DNA of 64,000 bases. Source: a bacterium. Its GTDB lineage: Bacteria > Zhuqueibacterota > Zhuqueibacteria > Zhuqueibacterales > Zhuqueibacteraceae. Made by a program: the position numbers and the translations under genes. Below the pieces are notes generated by a model, which saw only the letters and a list, made by a program, of their open reading frames with translations, was not told the origin of the DNA and did not search any database. Where the stretch lies: the NCBI GenBank assembly GCA_023150945.1, contig JAKLJX010000004.1, forward strand, positions 1-64,000, read 5' to 3'. Below, piece by piece: positions 10,170-19,481 of this stretch. The first letter of the stretch is position 1, and every line of letters starts with the position of its first letter.

Positions 10170-10625
10170 ATGCCTACAACCTCTGCTGACCAACTCATTG
10201 GTCGGGAAGTCGAAACCCGTTGCGGCAAGTGCAAAACCGACACCTTACATACCATCATCAAAGTCAAGAAGGACGGGAGCATTTCACGCGTGATGTGCAA
10301 CGCTTGCAAGAACGAGCACATTTATCGCGACAAAAGCGCGGCCGCCGCGAAGGAGACGGTGAAAAAGGCCGCTCCCAAGACCACGCGCCGCAAGAAGGAC
10401 TATGATTCTTTGATAGCTGAGATCGCGGAGACCGACGTAAAAGACTATGCCAGCGCGAACGATTTTACCGAAACCAAGGCCATTCGGCACCGCTCCTTCG
10501 GCATCGGTGTGATCACGAAGATCCACAACAATACCCGCATCGAAGTCCTCTTTAAGGACGGGCCGCGCTTGCTCGGCCAGAACATCAACATGGCCGACCT
10601 GGAAAGCACGATGGCGGACGTTTGA
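10170..10625 (+). CDS. Small zinc-ribbon protein with C-terminal SH3/Tudor-like domain
   Basis: A 151-residue basic protein, not recognised as a named family. Residues about 17-45 form a four-cysteine zinc ribbon (CGKC ... CNAC). A Lys/Ala-rich linker follows. The last ~45 residues (IRHRSFGIGVITKIHNN, then RIEVLFKDGPRLLGQ) have the pattern H-x-x-F-G-x-G-x-I ... V-x-F-x-D-G-x-x-x-L seen in the small SH3/Tudor-like domain that ends UvrD/PcrA helicases. A nucleic-acid or RNA polymerase partner is therefore a reasonable guess. The ATG at 10170 is preceded by GAAGGAGA. Earlier in-frame starts would fall between the promoter and that site. Confidence 0.7.
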   Translation: MPTTSADQLIGREVETRCGKCKTDTLHTIIKVKKDGSISRVMCNACKNEHIYRDKSAAAAKETVKKAAPKTTRRKKDYDSLIAEIAETDVKDYASANDFTETKAIRHRSFGIGVITKIHNNTRIEVLFKDGPRLLGQNINMADLESTMADV

Positions 10626-10653
10626 GCGCCGGCTGTTAACGCGCAACGAGTGC

Positions 10654-10697
10654 AACGCCGCGAGTTCCCGCAGGGGAGCACGCGGCGTTTGTGTTTC
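10654..10697 (+). terminator. Rho-independent terminator-like hairpin
   Basis: A perfect 9-bp stem, AACGCCGCG (10654-10662) with CGCGGCGTT (10681-10689), is followed by the T-rich TGTGTTTC. It lies 29 bases after the stop of the zinc-ribbon gene. The loop is long (18 bases). Confidence 0.55.
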
Positions 10698-11264
10698 TGT
10701 ACCCCGCCTCAGTGCCCTCACCTTGCGGGCACATTCCCACCCAAGCAAAACCCATGACGCTGCGGCTGCACCGACACCGGCCGTGATTTGCGCCCGCAGC
10801 CCGGCTTTGGCGATCACCTGTCAGCCGCAGAAGGCGGTTGCCCGTCCGCAGCTTTCGTGCAAGTCGGTACATACTGCCAGATGCCGGAGGCATGCTTACC
10901 CAGCCTGACAGATTCGAACAAAAGCCTTGTTTGCCTCTGAAACAGTGTCCGCGGTGAAACAAATCAATTTGATCTTCCTTGCGCCGACTGCAGCAAGGGT
11001 GACCTGCCATCCCACATTCCGCGCCAGGGAGCACCGGCCCGTGCGGGCCGGCGGCGGCGTCCCACCAATTCCGGAACGGATTTCTGCAGGCAGATTTGCC
11101 AAGCCCAGCTAGCAATGCGGCCTGATCATCGCGGATTGCAACGCGCCCGCCAGAGCGCGGAGCGGTTCATTCCCTCTGGCACAAGCCTTGCGTGAGGGCG
11201 GCAGCATCAGACAATTCGAGCTTCTTGACGATTCGAGTGCATCAACATCTTGGAGTGCTGCATC
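10698..11264. other. Long non-coding leader before the giant surface proteins
   Basis: About 570 bases without a supportable gene. A short hairpin GTGCCC...GGGCAC lies near 10712-10732. At 10818-10911 an outer stem CTGTCAG/CTGACAG encloses smaller helices, including ATGCC-GGA-GGCAT at 10881-10893. It does not match a riboswitch class I know. No strong promoter was found for the gene at 11265. Confidence 0.35.
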
Positions 11265-14200
11265 GTGAGAGCAACTTGGATCCTTCAGTCAGGCGCGCCT
11301 GCCTGCGCACTGCCATTGCGCCGCCCGCGTTTTGTGCGCCCATGCTTGGGAACTCTCTGCACCCTTTTTCTCGCCAGCCACCTTTTCTGCGTAACAGCTT
11401 TCGCGCAATTCTCGGCGTCCACGCCCCCCGCGATTCAGGTGGAGGAATTCAAAGACACATTCAACCGCAGCGGACCGGGGTTGGGCGGAAACTGGGACGC
11501 CAACGAGGCCATGCAGATTCAGAACAACCAGTTGGTGAATACCTCAACCGTCGATCAATGGAACGGCTTTCTCGCGATCGCCAAAGTCTTCACCAATCCC
11601 ACTGTGGTCAAACTGGTGTTCGGCAGTCGCTCAGACAGCCTGGGCCGCGCCTTTACCGGCGCTGCGGTGCGTTTGAGCACGACGAGCTATAAAACCGCCA
11701 AGGGCTACCTCGTCGTGCACAACGGCGAGCGTCTGAAACTGTTCGAGCTGTTTGACGGGGTGCCGCGCACGCCGGCGATCGCGGATCAAGCCGCGTTGGC
11801 GCCGCCCCCCAACATCGGCGACACGCTGCGCGTCGAGCTGGACAGCGACGGCTCCGGTCACAAATTTACCGTCTACATCAACAATACGTTTGACGGCATC
11901 CTGCTCGACCCCGACAAGGTGGCCGGCAACGGCGAGGTGCTCTACGCGGGCATTCAGATTCACGGGAACACCAATGACGGCGTTGACTTTGTCTCGCTCA
12001 GCACCCCCTCGGACGCCGTGCCGCCGGCGGCCATCACCAGCCTGAGTGTGGTGGGCGCCAGTTCGACCACTTTGACGCTCGAATTCACCGCCACCGGCGA
12101 CGACGGCAATACCGGTGTCGCCTCCCGCTACGATGTCCGCTATGCGGCCTCCGCCATTACCGAGAACAATTTCAGCAGCGCGACCGCGGCAAATGTCAAT
12201 GATCAGCCCGCGCCCGCGGGTACGGTGCAGCGCGTGACCGTCACCGGCTTGAGCTCGGGCAAAACCTATTTCTTCGCCATCAAAGTGCTCGACGAGGCGA
12301 ACAATGCCTCGAAGATTTCCAACGTCGTGCAAGGCTCCACCGCGCTGCTTTCCACCGTCAAGGATGACTTCGAACGGGCGGGACCCGGCTTGGGCAGCAA
12401 TTGGGCTGCCGGCGCCAACATTCAAATTGCCGGTGGCGAAGTGAAAAACGTCAGTACTTCATTCGGCTGGGAGCGGGCCGTGCTCAGCACCCGGCGCAAC
12501 GCGCAGGAAGTGACGATCAAATGGGGCCCGACCGCAACCCCGGAAGCGCTACAGCACACCGGCATTTTCGTGATGGCCAGCAGCGGCAGCAGCACGGCTT
12601 CCGGCTATCTGATTCAGCGCGAAAACGTCAGCGGCGGCCGTACCAACTTGTGGCACGTCAAAGCGAGTGGCGAACTGGAACAGATTGCCGGCGGCCTGTC
12701 GCAATACAGCGGCGTGGCGACGGCCGGTTCGGTGATGACGGTCAAGATCACGGCAGCGGAAAATTCGAACATCTTCGAAGTCACGGTTGACGGCCAGTTC
12801 GATCGTGAATTTGCCGATGCCTTGAAGCGTGAAACCGGCAACTTTGCCGGTTTCATGTTGAACGGCGGCAATCCCACTGCCACCCTCGGCGAGATCATGC
12901 TGGCATTTCCGGTGAAGCCGGCCACGATCCTGCGCATTGATTCCGGCGACGGCCAGATTGCTTCCATCGGCCAGCAATTGCCCGAACCGCTGGTGGTGGC
13001 GCTCACCGACGAGGACGGCAATCCTGCGCCCGGCCAGAAGATCGATTTTGCCGTCTCTCCGGCTGACATGGCGGTGCTGTCGGCGCCGCCCTCGCCCGAT
13101 GGCAACATTCGCGTCGAAGCCGAAGCCGGGAATCTGCAGGCCCCGATTGCAATTCGCAATGACGCGGCAGCCTCCGGCGGCAAGTACATCAACTATCCCT
13201 CGGGCAACACCCAGGATGCCAAGGCGGTCTACACCTTTCAAATTCCAGAGGCCGGCAAATACATCATCTGGACCCGCAGCCTCAACAATTCCGACCGGGC
13301 GGTGAGCTGGGACATCAAAGTCGACAACGAGATTTTCATCTACGACGTTTTCAAGGGCCAGATCATCAACACCTGGACGTGGGATCGCATGTCGGATCGC
13401 GGCAACGATATCACCTACGGCTCCAATCCGCAATTCAACCCGCGTTTTTTTGATTTCACTGCCGGCACGCACACCATCGAGTTTCGAGTGCGCTATGCCG
13501 AGACCTGGCTGGACAAGTTCATCATCACCAAAGATTTTGATTTCGTCCCGGAAGGCGCCGAGGACACCGGCTTCGTGACCGATAGCGAAGGCAAGGCGCG
13601 GGCGCAGGTGAAGCTCGGCAACAAAGCCGGCCAGTTTTTTGTGGAGGCGACGCATGCCTCGTTGCCGGCGGCCCGCTTCACGCTCACGGCCACAGGCGGA
13701 GCCGCAGCGCGCATGGAAATCACTGCCGCCAACAATGGCAACAACCAAACCGGCGCGGGCGGCCAGGCTTTGCCGAAACCGTTTTCCGTGACCGTGCGCG
13801 ATGCCAGCAACAATGCCGTGGCCGGCCATCAGGTCAGTTGGGTGGTGCTGGAGGGCGAAGGCAAGCTGAGCAGCTATACCAGCGTCACGGATATCAGTGG
13901 CGTCGCGACCACCACGCTGACGCTGGGCAGTGTGCAGGCCAACCAGCGCGTGGAGGCGCGCAGCCACAATGCCAGCGGCCTCGCGCTGACCGGATCACCG
14001 GTGGTGTTCACGGCAACCGCAAATGCCAAGCTCGCGGCCTCGGCGGCGCGCGTCTCCGGGAACGGACAAAATGCGCAAGTGCGCACCAAGTTGCCGCAGC
14101 CGCTGGTCATGAAAGTCGCGGATGCCGGCGGCGGTGGTGTATCGGGATTTTCAGTGGAATTCGAAGTGCTGCGCGGCGGCGGAACGGTGAGCCTGCAAGC

Positions 14201-17200
14201 GGCGCTGCGCAATCCCGGGTTTGAAAGTTTCAATGGCAGCCTGCCCACGAACTGGTCGCTGGAGGGTGCTCCCACCGGCAATGAAGTATCACTCACCACT
14301 TCCTCGCCGCGCAGCGGCAACCGCAGCCTGCAAATCAACACCAGCCGCACCGGCGTGGGCGTGAGCCAGAATTTTGAGTATGCCGCCAACACCAACTACA
14401 CGCTGACCTTCTACGCCAAAGTGTTGAGCGGCACCGCGCGCGTCGTTTGGCGCGTGAACGATGCCGGTGGCAATCTCTCTGAGCGCGTCATCGATATCTT
14501 GCCCTCCGGCACCGGCAACAATTGGGTAAAATATCTCGCCATCGTGACCAACGGCCAGGCGGGCGAGCGCGCCTTGATCCTGCGCTCCTCCGGCGCCGCC
14601 AATTTTCTGATTGATGACGTCAAGATCAACAGCAGCACCGACAGCAACGGCGAGCTCGCTGCCACATGGACGTTGGGCGACACCGCCACGACGCAGGAGG
14701 TCCAGGCGCGTGCCTTCGCCGGCAGTGCCAACCTCTCCGGATCGCCGGTTTCATTCACCGCCAATGCCAGGGCCGGCGCGGCTGCCACACTCGCGAAAAA
14801 CGGCGCCAACAGCGGTGATGGTCAGGTCGGCTCCGCCAATCAACCGCTCAACCAGCCGTTTGTGGTAAAGGTGACGGATTTGACCGGCGTCAATGTCGTG
14901 GCGGGAGTCAACGTGACTTTCAAAGTCACTGCGGGCAACGGCAAACTGGAGGGCGGCGTCACTACACTCACCCGCGCCACCGGGACGGATGGCTTGGCCG
15001 CGGTGATCCTGACGCTCGGCCCGCAGAATGGCGCCCCCAACAGCGTTGAAGCATCGGCCTCGGGCTTGAGCGGCAGCCCGCTCACGTTTTCCGCGGTGGC
15101 GGCGGTTCCGGGCAAATTCGAAATCTCCGGCGGCGGCAGCCAGCGCGGTTCCGCCGGTTATCTCACCAATGCGCCGCTCTCCATTCGCATCACCGATGCC
15201 GGCGGCAAAGCCATTTCCGGGTATCCGGTGGTGTTCGAAGTATTGGAAGGGGGCGGCACGATCAACGGCAAGAGCACGATCACGCTCAGCACCGAAGCAG
15301 ATGGTGTGGCGCGCGCATCGCTCAAATGTGGACCGACCCCCGGTGTCATGAATCGCATCAAGGCGAGCGCAACAGTGAATGGCCAGCAGGTTGCCGGTTC
15401 GCCGCAGACCTTCACAATTCGCGCGCAAGGCTTGAATCGCATCAAACTCGAGGGCGGCAACGAACAGGAAGGCATTGTGGGGGAATTGCTGCCGGAACCG
15501 TTCAAGGTGTCGATTCGTGACTCGGCCGGCAAGGCCATTGCCAATCAAGAAGTGACATTCAAAGTCACTGCCGGTGAAGGCCAGCTCGAAGGGAACGTGA
15601 CGCAGAAGACGGTGAAGACGGACACGACCGGTTTCGTTGCACTAACTCTGCGGCTCGGCACCAAGCCCGGTGAAAATCGCGTGACCGCGACCAGCAATCC
15701 CCCTGCGCTGCAAGGCTCGCCGATGCTGTTCAAGGCGACCGGTAAAGTTGGCCCGCCGGAAATCCTGGTGAAAGCAGCAGGAGACAGCAGCAAGGGCGTG
15801 GTCGGCAATCCGCTGCCGACGCCACTGGTCGCGCAGGTGACCGACAAGCACGGCAATGGCATTCAGGGCATCGAGGTAACGTTTACAGTGAAAAGCGGCG
15901 GCGGCACTTTGGAAGGCCAGCCCAGCCTCAAACGGATCACGAATGCCGAGGGCAAGGCGCAGGTGACACTCACCCTGGGCATTACTGCCGGTCTGCTCAA
16001 CAACGTCGTTGAGGCCGAAGCCAAAAACGGTTCCGTTCCGCTGAAGAATTCCCCGGCGCGTTTTCGCGTTTCCGCGACCGCCAGCCGCGCGGTGACGATC
16101 GTGAACAACGGCGGCTCAGGCCTGACTGGCCGCGCCGGTGATTTGTTGTCAGAGCTTTTCCGGGTGCGCATCAACGACAAGGACGGCAATGGCGTGGAAG
16201 GACATCCGGTGAGCTTCAGCGTCAAGCGGGGTGGCGGCTCATTTCACCCCACGGGCGCGACGGATACCACCATCGTCACCAATGCCAGCGGCGTGGCACG
16301 CATTCAATACCGCCTGGGCGGCGTGATCAAGCCCGACAGCCAGTTGGTGCATGCCACCGCGAATGACGGCATCACCGGTGATCTCATCGGTTCGCCAATC
16401 AAGTTCCTGGCCTATGCCAACGCCGGCCGGCCGTGCGACGGCAAGTCCTACGTGACCGCCGCCTCGAGCAGCAACCCGGCTGACGGCGTGACGCCGATGC
16501 CGGTGACGATCTTTGTGCGCGACTGTTTCGGCAACCCGGTGAAGGGCGAGAGTGTCATCATCGAAGTGAGCAACGGGCCCAATGAAATCACCCAGCCGAC
16601 GCAGGTGACCAACAGCAACGGCATCACCAGCGGCAGCTTCACTTCCACACGCTCGGGTGAGAAGGTTGTGACGGCGCGCATTCCCAGCGGCATCGCGATC
16701 ACCGCCGGCGCCACCGTCACCTTCACGCCGCAGGCGGCGCAGCAAATGGCGCTGCGCGGCGGCAACAATCAAAGGGGCAACGTGAATGCGGCGGTGCGTG
16801 ATCCACTGTCGGTGAAAGTTTCGGACCGCTTCGGCAACGGCGTGCCGAATCATCCGGTTTCCTTCGCGGTGAAGCGCGGCAGCGGCCGCATGTTCGGCGG
16901 CTCGCCGGCTGTGCAGGTGTTTTCGGATGAAGCCGGCATCGCACGCGCCTATTTCATCGGCGGCGCCAGCGCGGGTGAAAGCCAGGTCTATGCCGAGTCC
17001 GCCAACCTCGACAACTCGCCGGTGATTTTCATCGAAACCACGGAAAACAGTCCGGCGCGCAAACTGGTGTATGTCGGCGGCAACGGCCCGACCGGCACCG
17101 AAGGCCAGACCGGCGTGGCGGGCGAAGTGTTGCGCGATTCGATCGCGGTGCGCGTGACCGACGTCAACAGCCGGCCGGTTTACGACGTGCCGGTGCGTTT

Positions 17201-19136
17201 CACCATTGCCTTCGGCGGCGGCAGCGTTAACCGATCGCTGGCGAATTCCAATGTCTTTGGCGAGGCCAAGGTGGCCTGGCGATTGGGCGACAATGCCGGC
17301 TTGAACACGCTGCGCGTGAGCGCGGAAGGATTGGAAGGCTCCCCGATTGACTTCTCGGCGTACGGCACTGGCGGCCAGGCTTGCTGTCTGGCTGATTTGG
17401 GCGGCGTGGTCAACGGCTATGTCGGCGGCCTCTCGGATCCGATTCGTGTGAAAGTGAGCGACCGCAACGGCAACGGCGTCGACGGCCAGAAAGTCACGTT
17501 TGAGTTGATCGAAGGCACCGGCAGCCTCACCGCGACGGAGAGCTACACCAGCAACGGCGGTATCGCGAGCACGCGGCTGAACAACACCGATAATCTCAGT
17601 GGATTCCGCACCGTTCGTGCCATCGTGCCGGGGTTGTCGGGTTCGCCGCTGCTGCTGCAGGTGTATGTCAAGCCCTCGGCGGCGGTCGCCATGATCGCCG
17701 TGGCGCGGACCAACAACCAAAACGGAACCGTGAATCGTGCGCTCAATTTTCCATTGCAGGTGAAGCTGTTGGACCGCTTCGGCAATCCCACGCCCAATGA
17801 ATCAATCAATTTTGTGATCACCGGCGGCGGCGGCAGCTTCAATGGTTTGCCGAGTGTATCGGCCTTGAGCGACACCAATGGCGTGGCGGCCGCCACCCTC
17901 ACGCTGGGCGCTGCGCCCGGCCTCAATCAAGCCGTGGCGATTAAATCCGGCCTGCCCAATGTGGAATTCAAAGCCTCCGGCTTCACCAACAAGTTCCCGA
18001 TCTTCTTTGATGTCCCGGATCAAGTTGTGTTCGAAAACGACCGGGTGGAATTCACCCTGCGCGCCAGCGACGATGACGGCGATCAGATCAGCTATGGCGC
18101 CGCCAATCTGCCGCCGGGCGCAACCTTCGATTCACTCAACACCCGCATCTTCACCTGGCGCACGGACTTCAACACCTCCAACAACGGCCCAGTGTACGAG
18201 CCGCTGTTCTTCGCGCGTGACGGCAAGGGTGGGGTTGATATCGAGGCGGTGCGCATAACCGTGAAGAACACCAACCGGTCACCCGTTGTCCTCAGCCGGA
18301 TTCCCGACCGCCTGCCCGATCGCAATGGCATGGATTCCACCGTGGTGGTGGACTCCACCGGCGTGGCGCGCTTCACCATGCGCGTTGTGGCGGATGATCC
18401 TGATGGCGATCGTTTGACGTACGCCTGGGAACAAAACGGCGTGCGCGTCGGCACCAATGCTCCGTCCTATCGCTTCGTGGGCGTGCCGGTGTTTCATTAT
18501 GTCCGCGTCACGATTTCAGATGGTTTCGATCAGGTCGTGGAAGACTGGCAGATCAAAGTGCCGGTGGTGTTGGTGAGTTTCTCGGCCAGTGCCGACGGCA
18601 GAAACGGGGTGAAGCTGGAATGGCGCACAGGCAGCGAAAGCCAGAATCTCGGCTTCAATGTCTTGCGCAGCGCGGCGCGCAATGGCACCTACACCAAGCT
18701 CAACCGCGAGCTGATTCCGCCGCGCAGCGCAGGCGAGTATGCTTTTGTCGATACCGACATTGCCGCGGGCGGCCGCTATTTCTATAAGCTCGAAGATGTC
18801 GATGCCAACGGTAACGTGACCACTCACGGTCCGATCCAAATCGAGGCAGCGCTGCCCACGGAGTTCGCGCTGAGCCAGAATTTCCCGAACCCCTTCAATC
18901 CCAGCACCAACATTCAATATCAACTGCCGCGGCCGGCGCAAGTGCGGCTGGTGATCTACAACGCGCTGGGCCAGTTCGTGAAGCAGTTGGTGCATCGCGA
19001 GCAGCCGGCCGGTTTTCACACCGTGGTGTGGGACGGCCGCGATCGCAACGGCAATTCCGTGCCCTCCGGCGTTTATCACTACCGCCTAGAGGCCGACGGC
19101 CTGGTCATGACCAGAAAGATGGTGTTGGCCAAATAA
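11265..19136 (+). CDS. Giant secreted Ig-array protein with CBM inserts and T9SS-type tail
   Basis: About 2,620 residues. A signal peptide (hydrophobic LCTLFLASHLFCVTAFA) is followed by a LamG/concanavalin-like domain (FKDTFNRSGPGLGGNW), a fibronectin III domain (~252-360), a second LamG-like domain, then 13 Big_1/invasin-like Ig repeats (~554-2240), each built as NN-Q-G...LP-P-V-V-D--GN-V-G...F-V--G-G...T-G-A---L-LG...GSP--F. Repeats 1 and 3 hold inserted carbohydrate-binding-like domains. Cadherin/He_PIG-like and FN3-like domains and a sorting tail (QNFPNPFNPS to KMVLAK) end the protein. A role as surface adhesin or glycan binder is inferred. The start is a GTG after GGAG; the same GGAG...CATCGTGAG pattern precedes the paralogue downstream. 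Confidence 0.85.
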   Translation: MRATWILQSGAPACALPLRRPRFVRPCLGTLCTLFLASHLFCVTAFAQFSASTPPAIQVEEFKDTFNRSGPGLGGNWDANEAMQIQNNQLVNTSTVDQWNGFLAIAKVFTNPTVVKLVFGSRSDSLGRAFTGAAVRLSTTSYKTAKGYLVVHNGERLKLFELFDGVPRTPAIADQAALAPPPNIGDTLRVELDSDGSGHKFTVYINNTFDGILLDPDKVAGNGEVLYAGIQIHGNTNDGVDFVSLSTPSDAVPPAAITSLSVVGASSTTLTLEFTATGDDGNTGVASRYDVRYAASAITENNFSSATAANVNDQPAPAGTVQRVTVTGLSSGKTYFFAIKVLDEANNASKISNVVQGSTALLSTVKDDFERAGPGLGSNWAAGANIQIAGGEVKNVSTSFGWERAVLSTRRNAQEVTIKWGPTATPEALQHTGIFVMASSGSSTASGYLIQRENVSGGRTNLWHVKASGELEQIAGGLSQYSGVATAGSVMTVKITAAENSNIFEVTVDGQFDREFADALKRETGNFAGFMLNGGNPTATLGEIMLAFPVKPATILRIDSGDGQIASIGQQLPEPLVVALTDEDGNPAPGQKIDFAVSPADMAVLSAPPSPDGNIRVEAEAGNLQAPIAIRNDAAASGGKYINYPSGNTQDAKAVYTFQIPEAGKYIIWTRSLNNSDRAVSWDIKVDNEIFIYDVFKGQIINTWTWDRMSDRGNDITYGSNPQFNPRFFDFTAGTHTIEFRVRYAETWLDKFIITKDFDFVPEGAEDTGFVTDSEGKARAQVKLGNKAGQFFVEATHASLPAARFTLTATGGAAARMEITAANNGNNQTGAGGQALPKPFSVTVRDASNNAVAGHQVSWVVLEGEGKLSSYTSVTDISGVATTTLTLGSVQANQRVEARSHNASGLALTGSPVVFTATANAKLAASAARVSGNGQNAQVRTKLPQPLVMKVADAGGGGVSGFSVEFEVLRGGGTVSLQAALRNPGFESFNGSLPTNWSLEGAPTGNEVSLTTSSPRSGNRSLQINTSRTGVGVSQNFEYAANTNYTLTFYAKVLSGTARVVWRVNDAGGNLSERVIDILPSGTGNNWVKYLAIVTNGQAGERALILRSSGAANFLIDDVKINSSTDSNGELAATWTLGDTATTQEVQARAFAGSANLSGSPVSFTANARAGAAATLAKNGANSGDGQVGSANQPLNQPFVVKVTDLTGVNVVAGVNVTFKVTAGNGKLEGGVTTLTRATGTDGLAAVILTLGPQNGAPNSVEASASGLSGSPLTFSAVAAVPGKFEISGGGSQRGSAGYLTNAPLSIRITDAGGKAISGYPVVFEVLEGGGTINGKSTITLSTEADGVARASLKCGPTPGVMNRIKASATVNGQQVAGSPQTFTIRAQGLNRIKLEGGNEQEGIVGELLPEPFKVSIRDSAGKAIANQEVTFKVTAGEGQLEGNVTQKTVKTDTTGFVALTLRLGTKPGENRVTATSNPPALQGSPMLFKATGKVGPPEILVKAAGDSSKGVVGNPLPTPLVAQVTDKHGNGIQGIEVTFTVKSGGGTLEGQPSLKRITNAEGKAQVTLTLGITAGLLNNVVEAEAKNGSVPLKNSPARFRVSATASRAVTIVNNGGSGLTGRAGDLLSELFRVRINDKDGNGVEGHPVSFSVKRGGGSFHPTGATDTTIVTNASGVARIQYRLGGVIKPDSQLVHATANDGITGDLIGSPIKFLAYANAGRPCDGKSYVTAASSSNPADGVTPMPVTIFVRDCFGNPVKGESVIIEVSNGPNEITQPTQVTNSNGITSGSFTSTRSGEKVVTARIPSGIAITAGATVTFTPQAAQQMALRGGNNQRGNVNAAVRDPLSVKVSDRFGNGVPNHPVSFAVKRGSGRMFGGSPAVQVFSDEAGIARAYFIGGASAGESQVYAESANLDNSPVIFIETTENSPARKLVYVGGNGPTGTEGQTGVAGEVLRDSIAVRVTDVNSRPVYDVPVRFTIAFGGGSVNRSLANSNVFGEAKVAWRLGDNAGLNTLRVSAEGLEGSPIDFSAYGTGGQACCLADLGGVVNGYVGGLSDPIRVKVSDRNGNGVDGQKVTFELIEGTGSLTATESYTSNGGIASTRLNNTDNLSGFRTVRAIVPGLSGSPLLLQVYVKPSAAVAMIAVARTNNQNGTVNRALNFPLQVKLLDRFGNPTPNESINFVITGGGGSFNGLPSVSALSDTNGVAAATLTLGAAPGLNQAVAIKSGLPNVEFKASGFTNKFPIFFDVPDQVVFENDRVEFTLRASDDDGDQISYGAANLPPGATFDSLNTRIFTWRTDFNTSNNGPVYEPLFFARDGKGGVDIEAVRITVKNTNRSPVVLSRIPDRLPDRNGMDSTVVVDSTGVARFTMRVVADDPDGDRLTYAWEQNGVRVGTNAPSYRFVGVPVFHYVRVTISDGFDQVVEDWQIKVPVVLVSFSASADGRNGVKLEWRTGSESQNLGFNVLRSAARNGTYTKLNRELIPPRSAGEYAFVDTDIAAGGRYFYKLEDVDANGNVTTHGPIQIEAALPTEFALSQNFPNPFNPSTNIQYQLPRPAQVRLVIYNALGQFVKQLVHREQPAGFHTVVWDGRDRNGNSVPSGVYHYRLEADGLVMTRKMVLAK

Positions 19137-19159
19137 GGTCATTTGGCCTGAATGAAAGG

Positions 19160-19176
19160 CGGCGGCAATGCCGCCG
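19160..19176 (+). terminator. Stem-loop after the first giant gene
   Basis: CGGCGGC-AAT-GCCGCCG, a perfect 7-bp stem with a 3-base loop, begins 24 bases after the stop codon. There is no T-tract, so it may act as an mRNA 3' end stabiliser rather than a classic terminator. Confidence 0.4.
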
Positions 19177-19223
19177 GTGAGGCTTGACCGCTAATTGCGA
19201 ACTCGCGTCTGTTCAGAAAATGG

Positions 19224-19315
19224 GAGAACCGTCCGGGCGCTTGACTCCGCAGTGTGCACCAGTCGCATTGAATTTGCTTCTGTTCATGGTGCAGCGCCTG
19301 GGCGGCCGTGTTCTC
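19224..19315 (+). repeat. Structured intergenic element, copy A
   Basis: CCGTCCGGGCGC (19229-19240) pairs with GCGCCTGGGCGG (19294-19305) over all 12 positions with two G.U wobbles. Outside it GAGAA (19224-19228) pairs with TTCTC (19311-19315) across a 5-base 3' bulge. The 53-base core contains TGCACC/GGTGCA (19255-19260 / 19288-19293). Related elements are at 51314-51403 and 56181-56280. Copy A ends about 165 bases before the GTG of the second giant gene. It may be an RNA structure or a palindromic repeat. Confidence 0.6.
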
Positions 19316-19481
19316 GGACGGACGCGGACTGTTGATTGAGTGTGCATTTCGTGTGGTGAGAACCGCTTTTCTTCTCCTTGCACAATCGACGCCGGGAGTT
19401 GTTGGTTGAAGACTTCGTCGACAGATTCTCCGCCAGCGAGGGCGGAGCCGATTCAAGATTTTACCCCCAGGAGATGACATC

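Noticed and set aside
10780-10925. c-di-GMP, SAM or cobalamin riboswitch
   Set aside because: Compared by eye with GEMM-I, SAM-I and cobalamin consensus sequences; the invariant core bases are missing.
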